A stretch of DNA of 18,954 nucleotides from Synura sp. LO234KE. Lineage: Eukaryota > Sar > Synurophyceae > Synurales > Mallomonadaceae. This document shows positions 1-9,160 of this stretch, piece after piece. Both the position numbers and the translations under genes were made by a program. Location of the stretch: assembly GCA_015143735.1 (NCBI GenBank), contig VKHC01000104.1, positions 1-18,954 on the forward strand. The letters are read 5' to 3'. Each line of letters opens with the position of its first letter. Within the stretch, counting starts at the first letter, position 1. The notes below the pieces were generated by a model. The model was not told the origin of the DNA. It was given only the letters and a program-made list of their open reading frames with translations, and ran no database searches.

Positions 1-977
1 AATGACGAGCTATTTAATCTGCTTATGAAGAATAAGTTTATTAAGGAGCATTTTCTTCGCGTATCAAAGAATAACAGAAATGGGATGTTAAAGCAGTTTA
101 AACAACTTGATGATTTGCTTCAAGAAATTTTAACTTCATCTGCAATGCGCGACGTATTCTTTAGCATGCTTCTGGAGCAGAAGAGAGCATTATCCACCAG
201 CGTCAGCTCATCTGAGAACGCCAATCATACTGGTATTCCTTGCTTAAGGGCGCAGCAGCTTAACTCTGCTCACAGAGGATTGCAAGCTTGCAAATTTCAA
301 ACTATTGTCGAAGCTATTGCACTGCACCTGAATATTTGGGTATACACCGACAATATCGAAAAACATTTTGACGGTACGTGTTTTTCACCAGCGCTGTGAT
401 TCACACCTGTTATACAATTTAGTTAATGATAAGTCTACTATTTAAAGATCATCTTATTTGATTAAGGGTTAACTTTGATCATGACCAGATCATTTAATAG
501 TAGACGTATCATTAACTATATTAATACATGCTAGAATAAATGCCTCATTCCCAAGTCTCTCTCTAATATCAGAAATGTGAAAATGTAGGTCTTTCCGACT
601 CTAAAGATTCATTCTGCAAGTTGACAAGGCCTGGGAATGAGGCGTTTATTCTGGCATGTCTTCATGAAGTTGCTGAAGGAGTGGTTCCCGGAAGAGTACC
701 ATTCGACTGGGACCGACTGAAAGGCAATATGAAGAATATCCTGCCCTTTGTCGAGAAGTCCAGAAAGAAGCTCTCAGCGGACCAAGATATGATTAAGTTT
801 CTCCGTCGAGAGAGGAGCTTTTATTTCGCGCAATGGGGTCTTAGCAATCTTCCTCCTTGTAAACGGGCGCGAGATGACGCTACTGGTCGATTTTGTTCCG
901 GAGTTTCCACGGAGGGCGCGGGAACAAGAGGGCTAGGCTCCATGGAAGAAGTGAATGAGGCAGATGACCGCGAGTAA
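1..977 (+). CDS. 3' part of an unrecognised gene (two exons visible, 5' end outside window)
   Basis: The frame is open from base 1, so the start lies upstream. I propose exon 1-373 ending at a strong donor (G then GTACGT at 374), an intron 374-606, and a last exon 607-977 with TAA at 975-977. The join keeps the frame (phase 1 to phase 1) and gives 247 visible residues. The protein is mainly helical and charged, with no membrane segment. A Lys/Arg-rich stretch (RKKLS, FLRRERSF, PCKRARDD) precedes a Gly/Ser/Glu-rich tail, and KRAR could be a nuclear signal. I do not recognise the family. The acceptor after CTCTAAAG is chosen on phase alone; the AG at 619-620 would break the frame. The intron carries two large hairpins, one pairing with the start of the last exon. 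Coding nature is likely; exact splicing is inferred. Confidence 0.5.
416..522. repeat. Imperfect inverted repeat in the intron of the first gene
   Basis: Left arm 416-450 and right arm 488-522 are reverse complements with four mismatches in 35 bases and a 37-base loop. The core of the left arm reads GTCTACTATT. It lies wholly in the proposed intron 374-606 and could be a small foldback element or an RNA hairpin. Confidence 0.75.
527..658. repeat. Inverted repeat joining intron and exon across the 3' splice site
   Basis: Bases 527-555 are the reverse complement of 630-658 with three mismatches in 29. In RNA two of the three would be G:U pairs. The left arm is intronic; the right arm codes for the PGNEAFILA part of the last exon. 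The loop holds the proposed branch and acceptor region near 606, so the fold could mask or present that splice site. The left arm looks like an inverted copy of the exon segment. Confidence 0.7.
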
Positions 978-1080
978 GAATGTAAAGGTATGCATTTGGA
1001 GGTAGAGATTGTGGAACAATAATGAGAACGGGCAAAAGTAAAGTCATAACTACAATTATTTCACACAAATGTATAGCCCT
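978..1080. other. 3' flank of the first gene
   Basis: Short AT-rich flank after the TAA. I see no further exon or RNA gene here. Confidence 0.4.
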
Positions 1081-1366
1081 GCTATAGTGGACCAGCTATA
1101 GTTGGTCCATGTAAAATCGTCCATGTAAAGCTGTCCTCGTAAAGTCGTCCACGTAAAGTCCACCATATGAAGTCCACCATATAAAGTCTACCATGTAAAA
1201 TCTACCATAGTAAAGTCCTCCACTTAAAGTCGTCCAGCTATAGTGGACCAGCTATAGCTACCTAAATCCTCCCACATTATAGACGTCCATCCAAAGTCGA
1301 CTTTGGATGGTGACTATAGCTGGTGGTTTAACCATCTAAAACCCATCTAAAGTCCACCAGCTATAG
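1081..1366. repeat. Degenerate short tandem repeats with embedded palindromes
   Basis: About nine diverged copies of a 12-16 base unit near GTAAAGTCGTCCAC fill 1110-1237. A 21-base near-palindrome (core CTATAGTGGACCAGCTATAG) stands at each end of the array, identical at 1081-1101 and 1237-1257. To its right come a perfect 24-base palindrome (1287-1310, centre AAAGTCGACTTT) and a hairpin with perfect 13-base arms (1314-1326 and 1354-1366, arm CTATAGCTGGTGG). The same words (CTATAG, CCACC, AAAGTC) build the array and the palindromes, so the block is one structure. Function unknown. Confidence 0.8.
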
Positions 1367-1757
1367 TAGGTAAAAAATTTATCCACTGATGTGTGGGGAT
1401 AATTTCTATTGTGTTGAGCGAGCACCAGCAGCAACCTCAAGCTTTCTACGAAAACAGGGGAAATTTGTTGGCACACTGCGGCAAAGTGCAAGATACTGGA
1501 TGATCGCTAATGAAAACGCACGTGTCTCTTGTCCCACTCATAGTGTCTATTCCTCAGTAAGCAAGACTGCCTTAAGATCAACGATTTTTTCGGTAAATAA
1601 ACGAGATAAAGGTGGCGGCTAAGCGCACAGATTATGAATTGCTTAGTTTAAAAGAACAAATACTATTTTGCGAATGCCTCTTGAAACAACACTTTTGTTG
1701 TAACCAAATCGATAACGAACAAAAAGAACTCTTTATGCATTAGATTAGCAGTGCTAA
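1367..1757. other. Convergent 3' flank between the first gene and CSN6
   Basis: The only open frame (1389-1622) has no family match, no supported splice sites and unremarkable composition. I see no supported gene. The 3' untranslated region of CSN6 probably extends into it. Confidence 0.4.
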
Positions 1758-4133
1758 CTATCCGTCCGTGTGGCCCCACGCTGAACTGGAGGCAGCCATA
1801 CCGTGAGCCATTGTACTCGAGCTGGCCAACTCCTTTAGTGCTAACAGATTCTTGGACACGGAGGCTAAGTAAGCTGTCAGCGCACTGTCTGTAACGGTCT
1901 GTGACGTGTTCACAAACAAGATGCGACGGCAGTTACATACGGGGTAACACTCAGATTCAAGTGCATTCCAAACAGATTGGACTGTGCTAAAGTCAAAAAA
2001 GAGGCTTGAGATGAGCTATTCAATTATAGTACCATCACTAGGGGCTGTATCTGACCCTTCCAGTCCGCGAAGTGCTCAGTTGTGTAACGATTGGGGTAAG
2101 GCGACACTACACTTCAGCCCCACAGGCAGCCATATCTACACACAGACTGAAGGCAATATAAGAAGGCTACCGCTCTGGTGGAGTGGCTACGATACACATA
2201 GAAATCAACTCAACTGAAACCACGGCTGAGATTCAGCACAGTGTGGAATCGGATAAAGACACAGACACTCGTATGATTGAATCGGCATACAGTCCGAACC
2301 CCAAACCCATCTACAATACCACAGGCTGGTGGATGAACTATGCCCCTACAGTGACAAAAGAAATTGGAATACACTCGCTGATGTGTAGGGGTCGCCTCCA
2401 ATCTAAGGCCTTGGATATGTCCCTCGTCTTTCGTGTCATATGTCACCTGCTTTAGGGCCGTTGAGAAGTCAGCAGTCCCGGATGCAGATAATTGTTGACA
2501 GATCGAGTTGACACTTCTTAACAACGCGCAATCCATCGGTACCTTCCCTGAGAACAACGTGATGTCGATCAAAGCATGTAAACCGTGGATCAGGGCATCA
2601 GTTACAAGGGATGAACTGCAGTTGTATGACGAACACCTCCGTGAAGACCTACTGTATTTCTATGAGGGACGGGCATTACCTTCATGCATCCGCTTGAGTT
2701 GCTCGACGATGAGGCCGATCTTGGAGAGGAGCTGGGAGAGCGACGTGGCCATAGTGAGGCTGTGGGCCTCGACTGCGAATACAATTGTACGAGAGAAACA
2801 ACGGCGTTTATCACCAGAACAACGACGTGTATTCCATCGAGTACGAGTCTGTTCTTAAATAGATACAGTTATTGGAGTGCTTCGCTAACGTCTAAGCTAT
2901 TGTGGTGAAACGGTAATGGTATAGAGACATCAAGATGACGAAGATCGCGCGAAACGACGAGACATGGAGCAGTGTGATATTTGAGACAGAGAGGGGAAGG
3001 GTGGGGGAGCGGACGCGGGGACAGGGACATGGTGACACGTGTGTGGTCGTGTGAAGACTAACGTGCGGAGGCCCCCTCTCGTTCCGGAGCGGACTTGACG
3101 ATCTCGTCAATGGCCACTCTCTCTGCAGGTGCTGTCTCTAGCTGCAGTGCAAGGTATCCATATCCAAAAACGCGAAATCGTTACATTTCAAATTTAGAAA
3201 AACGAATTTATTATGTGTCATGCATCTCATTCGTACTCTATAACCCATCCTTTGCTTCGGGGATTTAATTCAGATCGTAGGCTGTTTCAAACTGCTAATG
3301 CGAGTCCATAGATTAAATATGAACAGCGCTCTGATACATAGGGTTCTTGTATTTCTTGACAGCATTTTGCTCTAGCGGAGGGTATTTAACATATTCACAT
3401 TCACGGCATACACTTTTTTTGATAAATTACAAGTCTTGAAGTTAAACTCACTTGAAAAGGAACTTTAGCGAAGTTGCAACTTGAATTGCTGTCAATTTCC
3501 ATTTTGTAGACTCGAAGGGGAAGCTTCTGCAGGTCGAGGGCCTACATTTACAATTAGATCAAGTCGTGCACGCTGCCAGGGCTTACGACAAAAATAATAT
3601 GCTCTCTTTACCGGTACTTGCGGATCCATGATAAGGAATAAAGGAGATTCTGTTAGCTCCATAATCTTAATCGAAACAAGCGCGTTAACTGAGAACGATT
3701 GCACGAATAATCATCTACCGACGCATGAATATCCGCTTGCCATTTGGATAAATAACTTCCTACTGTATACCATCCAACTATCTGATAGTTTGTAAAAACT
3801 GCTGTCCACAAGACCACTTTCTTCTTCATTTCGTTCATATTTAACAATACCCTATCGTTAACTATTTCATATATCGCATCCGTGCAGTCTATAATCGAAG
3901 TGTTCGCTCCATCTTGTATACCAAACAGTAGGCCTATGGCAGGCGAATCTGAGCTTAACTTTGACCCGCCAACGGAAACCCTTGTATAATGATCACATAC
4001 TGATGCAATTGCAAGCTGTTCGAAAAAGCAAATTTAGAGAAGTGTGTGATAACGGGGTTCAGTTATTTGAGCTAACCGGATGTAGAAAAACTTTTCCGTT
4101 CTCGACAGAGGTTAGTTGTACTTTATCCACCAT
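1758..4133 (-). CDS. CSN6: COP9 signalosome subunit 6 (MPN-domain protein), eight exons
   Basis: A 303-residue protein, close to the usual CSN6 length. Exons on the minus strand: 4133-4077, 4015-3719, 3665-3612, 3541-3452, 3141-3063, 2772-2680, 2547-2447 and 1898-1758. All introns are GT-AG, all phases agree, and the sum is 304 codons with stop. The MPN domain starts at FLHP (16-19) and continues through CDHYTRV, GLLFG, VGWYTVG, ESPLFLIMDP, LPLRVY and ETAPAERVAIDEIVK (about 167-181). The helical C-terminal part runs from about 194, with KVPMDCALLR and ALTAYLASVSKN. The metalloprotease HxH motif is absent (GWYTVGSYL), as expected of the inactive MPN subunit that partners CSN5 in removing NEDD8 from cullins. 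Rpn8 and eIF3f are related but fit the ESPLFL and AERVAID segments less well. The last intron (2446-1899) is the longest at 548 bases. Confidence 0.85.
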
Positions 4134-4294
4134 ATTTACTTTCGTATGTACTTTTTTTGTGTTTGATTTGTATTAATGCAAAGTTGAAATGCACGTTCGT
4201 GCCTCAATTGAAATTTCACGTTTCGGTGCTGCGATATCTTAGTACAAATTTTGTTCGAAATTAGGATCAAATCATCAAATATCGATATAAACCC
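4134..4294. promoter_or_regulatory. Shared divergent promoter of CSN6 and PTOX
   Basis: Only 161 bases separate the two start codons, which point away from each other, so this interval must hold both 5' leaders and at least core promoter parts. It contains a short palindrome GCACGTTCGTGC (4191-4202). A TATAAA at 4286-4291 is too near the PTOX ATG to be a normal TATA box. Assignment rests on gene layout alone. Confidence 0.45.
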
Positions 4295-5300
4295 ATGACG
4301 ATACTTTTCATCACATTAATTTTTATACATGCAAATAATTATGTATTTATCGAAGGGTTTTCATCATATCCAGCTCAAGTGACCCGAAGTACTCGGTGGA
4401 CCTCGTTGCACTTGATAAAAAGTTCTACAAAGACTGGTATTGAAACAATTGTTGAAACAAAAGCTGTTGAGGATCCTGTTCAGCTACCATCTCCTGTGCG
4501 ATACATCAACAAATTATCGGTTTCGATCGTGAAGGACTTTATCATCTACTTCTATTCGGATAGATATTATGCAAGATTTTATGCCCTAGAGACTATTGCC
4601 AGGGTGCCATATTTCTCCTATGGTAATTTTGATTGACATTTAATGAATGATACGCATAGTAACACAAATACTATCTCAATGGTAACAGTGTCGGTTCTAC
4701 ATTTGTTCGAAACACTTGGCTGGTTTCGAAAGTACTATTCAATTCTTTCACTTATTCGTTACTAATGTAACGGCTGTATTTTTCTCTAGGTCTGAGTACA
4801 TAAAGTTGCACTTCGCCGAGAGCTGGAACGAGCTTCATCACCTTCTTATCATGGAAGAGCTCGGAGGAGACTCCATCTTCCTTGACCGATTTGTGGCGCA
4901 ACATATCGCTTTTGTATACTATTGGTTGGTGGTGGCATTATATATCCTGTCCCCTGCCACCGCCTACGACCTGAACATGAATGTTGAACAACACGCCTAC
5001 GACACATACGACGGTTATCTAAAAGATCACGAGGAGGAACTGCGGAATCTCCCAGCGCCAAAAGTCGCTAAAGAATATTACGAGACCGGTGACTTGGGAT
5101 TATTTGACGCCTTCCAATGGGCGCCGAAAAAAGAAGATACCGACGCCGTTGTGGCGACGGGGGAACACAAACGCCGGCCTGTGATTCGCACCCTCTACGA
5201 CGTGTTCTGGAACATTCGAGAAGACGAAGCAGAACATGCGAGTTCGATGCGGAAGTTAAGAGATATTGCAGTGAATCGAAATGTTGAAGAAAAGAGATAA
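4295..5300 (+). CDS. PTOX: Plastid terminal oxidase (plastoquinol oxidase, AOX family), three exons
   Basis: Exons 4295-4622, 4689-4731 and 4790-5300 join in frame to 293 residues; the introns are 66 and 58 bases. The protein is a di-iron quinol oxidase that passes electrons from plastoquinol to oxygen, at the thylakoid face in known cases. All six iron ligands are visible: Glu99 (LET), Glu138 and His141 (NELHH), Glu190 (VEQHAYDTY), Glu270 and His273 (DEAEH). HFAESWNELHHLLIMEELGG marks the plastid branch rather than mitochondrial AOX. Residues 1-20 look like a secretory signal, and the next part (GFSSYPAQVTRSTRW) starts near a Phe and is rich in Ser, Thr and Arg. That is the layout of bipartite plastid targeting in secondary red-lineage algae. 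The start is the first ATG of this frame and gives the signal. A seven-base-arm hairpin (5300-5318) sits directly on the stop codon. Confidence 0.92.
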
Positions 5301-6417
5301 CGTGAATGTCCTTCACGTGGGATGATGGACAGCTGTACCGTGCTATATGAATTCACCGCCTGCACTCTTGTTTTAATCTTGGAATAAGGAGTAAAGTTTG
5401 TTAACAATAATGTATTATACATAATGGTGCCCTATCCTGTAAAGTTTATCATGTTGTATTAAGATAGTCTTACCTGATCTTTTCCCGAATCCGTCTTTCT
5501 GAAGCAGAATGCAGCTCCCTCCACTGCAAATAGTAGTTGCAGATTATTGGTGTACTTAGTATACCGCGTTAGATGCACATAAAACCAATATCCTATACTC
5601 ATGCTTAGCTTCAACACTTATCACATCCTGCCGCTCCCTTCTCCTCTATCGGAGGACCATTTTTATGTCCATCCTCCTCTCAACAGGAGCGTCGTGTCTA
5701 CTGCACTAAAATTGTAATGATAAATAAATAAGAAACAAAGCACGAAAGAAACCCAGACTAAGACAAATCTGGACCGCCACCTTAATCTGGCGTTGACAGA
5801 AACGTGCAACATCCCTAGATTGGTTACGAGCTTCATATGTACCTTATGGAAGTCATATTCGCCTCCTCCTCTGATATTAAATATCATTTCTCCTTATATT
5901 CTCCTCATTTCTTTTTTAGCAACACTATTCATCTCCATAAAAATTCATTCTAGTCACCTTCGTTTTAAAAATTGAATACATTTCAATCAGTGACGACACG
6001 AACGTGAAAAGGGATGGGTTATTTCGTTGCTTGTGTTATTGCTGTTTGTGAAAAAAGTGAGCACAGACGATTCCAATGCATTATCAGGCCGGTTACACTG
6101 GAGATAAACTCGTTTTGGTCGGTTTATCCAGTACATAAACCAATTGCAATATTATGCATTTATATAGAATCTGTAGAACGAAAACAAAATTTGGAAGAAA
6201 TTTCCTAGCCACGGTACACACCGCTCACATCCTGCCCCATAGCTTTTTATTTTTATTTTCGAAGAAAGAGGACAGATGAGTGTTCGCAATTTTACGGTAT
6301 TTTCTGTACACCAGATTTTTTACATTCACCCAGTTTTGAAAAAATATAATTTTCTTTCTTTCAGATTTCTAAAGATGCTTTTCTTAATGCACGAGATTAA
6401 TCTAATATTTTTGGGTA
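5301..6417. other. Intergenic stretch after PTOX, no gene supported
   Basis: AT-rich sequence with frames of at most about 75 codons on either strand. None has a recognisable family or a convincing set of splice sites. A short ATG-led exon at 6276-6296 followed by a good GT...TTTCTTTCAG intron (to 6363) could be the start of the next gene, but its continuation ends at once in TAA in the same phase. Bases 5753-5795 resemble the foldback element described below. Confidence 0.4.
5753..5795. repeat. Fragment related to the 7658-8297 foldback element
   Basis: Aligns without gaps to 8108-8150 of the foldback right arm. The first 20 bases (CCAGACTAAGACAAATCTGG here) differ at two positions, and almost all differences over the 43 bases are transitions. 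Both copies contain CCAGA...AATCTGG, which can form a small hairpin. Suggests a dispersed, decayed repeat family. Confidence 0.5.
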
Positions 6418-6454
6418 AATCTTAAGAATGGATTGTTTAATCTTAAGAATGGAT
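6418..6454. repeat. 21-base-period direct repeat (two copies)
   Basis: The 16 bases AATCTTAAGAATGGAT occur at 6418 and again at 6439. The second copy contains the ATG of a short open frame. A small local duplication; no function is evident. Confidence 0.8.
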
Positions 6455-6570
6455 ATGACCGATGAAGAGCTGCTAGTTTGGAGCGGCAAACTAAGCAGTC
6501 AGTTGGCAATTATCCGCTGTACCTGAGAATATACCAGTCAAATACTTGAAATACTTTATCCGATACTTTT

Positions 6571-7304
6571 ATGGATGGAGGAGAAATTGCGATTTTAAAG
6601 ATACTCATTGGTCTGCTTCTGGTTAAAGATGCTATGCCGCTGGGATTATCCCAGCAATATGAAGCCCAACATAGCCATCCTGACACAATCTTCAACGATA
6701 CCGGAGACTAGAAGCTGCAGTCTTTCGAATATGGAAGCGACAACACTCGTCGATTTGCTGGAAGTGTGGCTAGTGGAGTTGCGGATTTTTTCAGTGTCTC
6801 TTCTAAACCACGTCAGGCAAGTACATGTGCCGCTCATCTTTACACTAACTTGTCCAACGACGGACCATGATACTTTCACCTGCAAGCCATTGCTGGGAAT
6901 CCCACGGAACGCTTTCGAGGGATCTTGGTTTACACTTCTATAGAACAAACGGATTGCATCGAAAGTATCTCGAGGACATTCAGGAGCCCGTACCATGACC
7001 CTCCACCATGAACTCCTTGTAATCGAACCTCTCGGACTGCGGTGGAAGAGGTGTGGACGGACTGGGAACATCTCTCTTCCCATCCCTCTCCAGGTCTCAC
7101 ACTCAAGTATCTCCATCATTCCGAACGCAACTTAGCACTCTCCTGCGATCATGCTTCACCCCACACCTGCCGAGAGAACAGATTTCGCCGGTGAACGCTT
7201 GTGCGACTCCGGCGGCCAGCACACCAAGGAGCCGGTACCGGAGGCATATTGTGTCGCCCCTCATATCGCTGCCGGATCAGATTGATATCTTAGATACTTT
7301 TTAA
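6571..7304 (+). CDS. Unrecognised Ser/Thr-rich protein, 3' exons (5' end unresolved)
   Basis: Three exons join in frame: about 6721-6820, 6887-6989 and 7094-7304 with TAA at 7302-7304. The introns are 6821-6886 (GTACAT...CTGCAAG, with a CTAAC branch-like site) and 6990-7093 (GTACCA...CCCTCTCCAG, with a long pyrimidine tract). Together they remove an in-frame TGA from each spacer. A further exon about 6571-6621 may precede, with an intron from GTTAAA at 6622; the AGs ending at 6711, 6714 and 6720 all keep phase. The visible product has VASGVADFFSVSSKPRQA, then ERFRGILVYTS, then a Pro/Ser/Thr/Arg-rich, probably disordered tail ending LPDQIDILDTF. I recognise no family. The GC content of this stretch is clearly higher than its surroundings, which also supports coding. 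The start and any upstream exons (an ATG-led frame begins at 6428) are not settled. Confidence 0.45.
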
Positions 7305-7657
7305 TCGTTATTTTTCCTCGTATCAAGTGGTGGCGTGTCATTTACTGCATTTCGGCTGTTATATCCACTTCAAGATTCGACAGTTTACGTAGGCGAGGTC
7401 CCTTACTACCCCCAGAGAAGGGGGTATGCTTCTACTCTTTGTTGTTCGCCCACTTCCTGTTACTGACTTTCATGTGGATACTGTGCATCTTTAAACTGCT
7501 TTCCCCTTGCCGCGATTAGCAACACAGTTGACCATGGGTGCATTCGCGCCCTTCGACCTGGTTGGGGACGTCGTTGCATTTTAACCAAGGCGCTCCAGGT
7601 GTATTCACCAGAAGAGCTCTCTACTCGGTCACGGAACTTGCCGATAGGTTCACAGGG
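7305..7657. other. Intergenic stretch before the foldback, no gene supported
   Basis: Overlapping frames of 65-80 codons exist on both strands around 7460-7796. Both run into the inverted repeat, and neither shows a family match or splice support. Nothing else is seen here. Confidence 0.35.
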
Positions 7658-8297
7658 AACGAATAGCCGAAACATGATAAATCTTGTTAATCTTATTTGC
7701 ATTTCATGGCGATGGCTAGAAAAGCAGATTCAACGCGTTTTAGACTCTATTCATCTTGTTCCCTCCGTCCATTGTATTAATATGCAGCACAACTAGATAA
7801 TGGCCGGATTAAAATAAAAGCCAAGATTCGCCTTAATCTGGTTATTTTCCGTGGAGTTCAGTGGTTTCTGACCACACTGCCTACATTTAGTATATTTTCC
7901 TTTAGCCAAAATTATTTAATTGTTAATTAGTAGAGAAAATTCAAGGAACGACGGATCAAAGTGAGACAGACAGGAACCGCGAACGCATGCTATCTTCCTT
8001 GAATTTTCGCCACCCACGCTAATTAACAATTAAATAATTTCGGCGAAAGGAAAATATACTATGTGTAGGCAGTGTGGTCAGAAACCACTAAACTCCACGG
8101 AAAATAACCAGATTAAGGCAAATCTGGGCTGTTACTTCAATCCGGCAATCGCTGGCTGTGGTGTATATTAATATCACGTGTCACGGACGGAGGGAACAAG
8201 ATGAATAGAGTCTAAAACGCGTTGAATCTGCTTTTCTAGCCATCGCCATGAAATACAAATAAGATTAACAAGATTTACCATGTTTCGGCTATTCGTT
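7658..8297. mobile_element. 640-base foldback palindrome (probable non-autonomous element)
   Basis: Left arm 7658-7948 (291 bases) and right arm 7995-8297 (303 bases) are reverse complements with scattered mismatches and a few small gaps, around a 46-base loop. The arms start at AACGAATAGCCG and meet inside at a perfect 14-base pair of segments (GAAAATTCAAGGAA at 7935 against its complement at 7995). Inside are the repeat word CCTTAATCTGG and an AT-rich TTAATTGTTAATTAG stretch. No transposase frame is present. Foldback or MITE-like elements have this form; an inverted local duplication is the alternative. I could not define a target-site duplication by eye. Confidence 0.7.
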
Positions 8298-9160
8298 TAC
8301 GACCTTCATCTTCAATCTAACATCAGCATCTCCACGACAACGGTGGTGCTTTAACATCCACCATTTCTTTTTGAGATCGATATGGGAAGTGATAACAAAA
8401 AAGAAACGCACCTTCATTGCCCGTGCAGCTACCGTAATCGCACATGAATGGATTCTCTTTTCTGAAGAAGACCGCCATTGCGTATCGGTTCTGTCAAATG
8501 CCGTAAGTTTGAATTTCTTTAAAGACTCCAACCCGGGGCCTTAAAATAGCTTTTCTCTACTGGAGCTGGAAATTCATTTGAGATCCCGATGACGAAAGCA
8601 ACAGATTTGCCTCTCACTAAGATGGGAATATTTTTGCGCGACATTGGATAGCAGACTAAGGTGGCTACAGCCGAATTTCTAGGAAACAAATCATCCATAA
8701 TTATAAGCTTAATTACTTTACGATCCTCCAAATCAGTGATAAGATTTGGTCATAAATCAACATATTTGTTAAAGACGAAAACAAGTCAATATTTTTAGTC
8801 ATAGTAACTTTTAAAAATCATTTTCATGAGACCAAAGCTTGTGTCCTTAGCTTAGTTGCATTCTAGATCAACTTGGGGATATGTACACTTTTCCTGATAT
8901 CGATATTTTTGCTTGGAACCGAGTTCAAATATGCTATATCACAGTTGGTAACATCTCTAAATTTTCCAGTAAGGACGACTCTTCAACAACGGCTTTCTAC
9001 TGAAGGTGTGATACATTTTTCGGAAGCAGGTTGATCAGGCGCATCTGCCAAAGAAGGTTTCTATCACAGATAATTTCTAGTCTCAAGTATTCGAAGTTTA
9101 AATTATTCAATAAAAACGTTTTGGCTCCATAGCTCAGATCACAACGTGTTTTCTTCATGA
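8298..9160 (-). other. Weak minus-strand coding signals, gene not resolved
   Basis: Several minus-strand frames read like protein. About 9157-8997 encodes 53 residues beginning MKKTRCDLSYGAK. Codons around 8950-8855 read DVTNCDIAYLNSVPSKNID. Bases 8737-8519 give FPRNSAVATLVCYPMSRKN and then ILVRGKSVAFVIGISNEFPA. The last piece faintly resembles the luminal domain of TRAP-alpha proteins, which is not enough to name it. A 44-base intron could link the first two pieces in phase, but I found no consistent complete model. The 3' side runs into the foldback right arm, so this could be a gene truncated by that element. Confidence 0.25.

Noticed and set aside
1110-1237. CRISPR-like array
   Set aside because: The units are 12-16 bases, degenerate, directly abutting with no spacers, and the setting is a eukaryotic nuclear genome.
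1758-2015. Minus-strand frame that first looked like the RNase H part of a decayed Gypsy-type retroelement
   Set aside because: Its last 46 codons fit the C-terminal helix of CSN6 and splice in phase to the upstream CSN6 exons. The rest lies in the last CSN6 intron and has stops.
2210-2572. 120-codon minus-strand frame as a gene of its own
   Set aside because: Only 2547-2447 is coding, as CSN6 exon 7. The remainder is read-through into the following intron.
2508-2858. Plus-strand frame of 116 codons
   Set aside because: It is the antisense shadow of CSN6 exons 6 and 7 and has no family signal.
6646-7119. 157-codon minus-strand frame, the longest on that strand here
   Set aside because: It lies opposite the better supported plus-strand exons with phase-matched introns, and its protein is rich in Arg, Ser and Trp without a recognisable domain.
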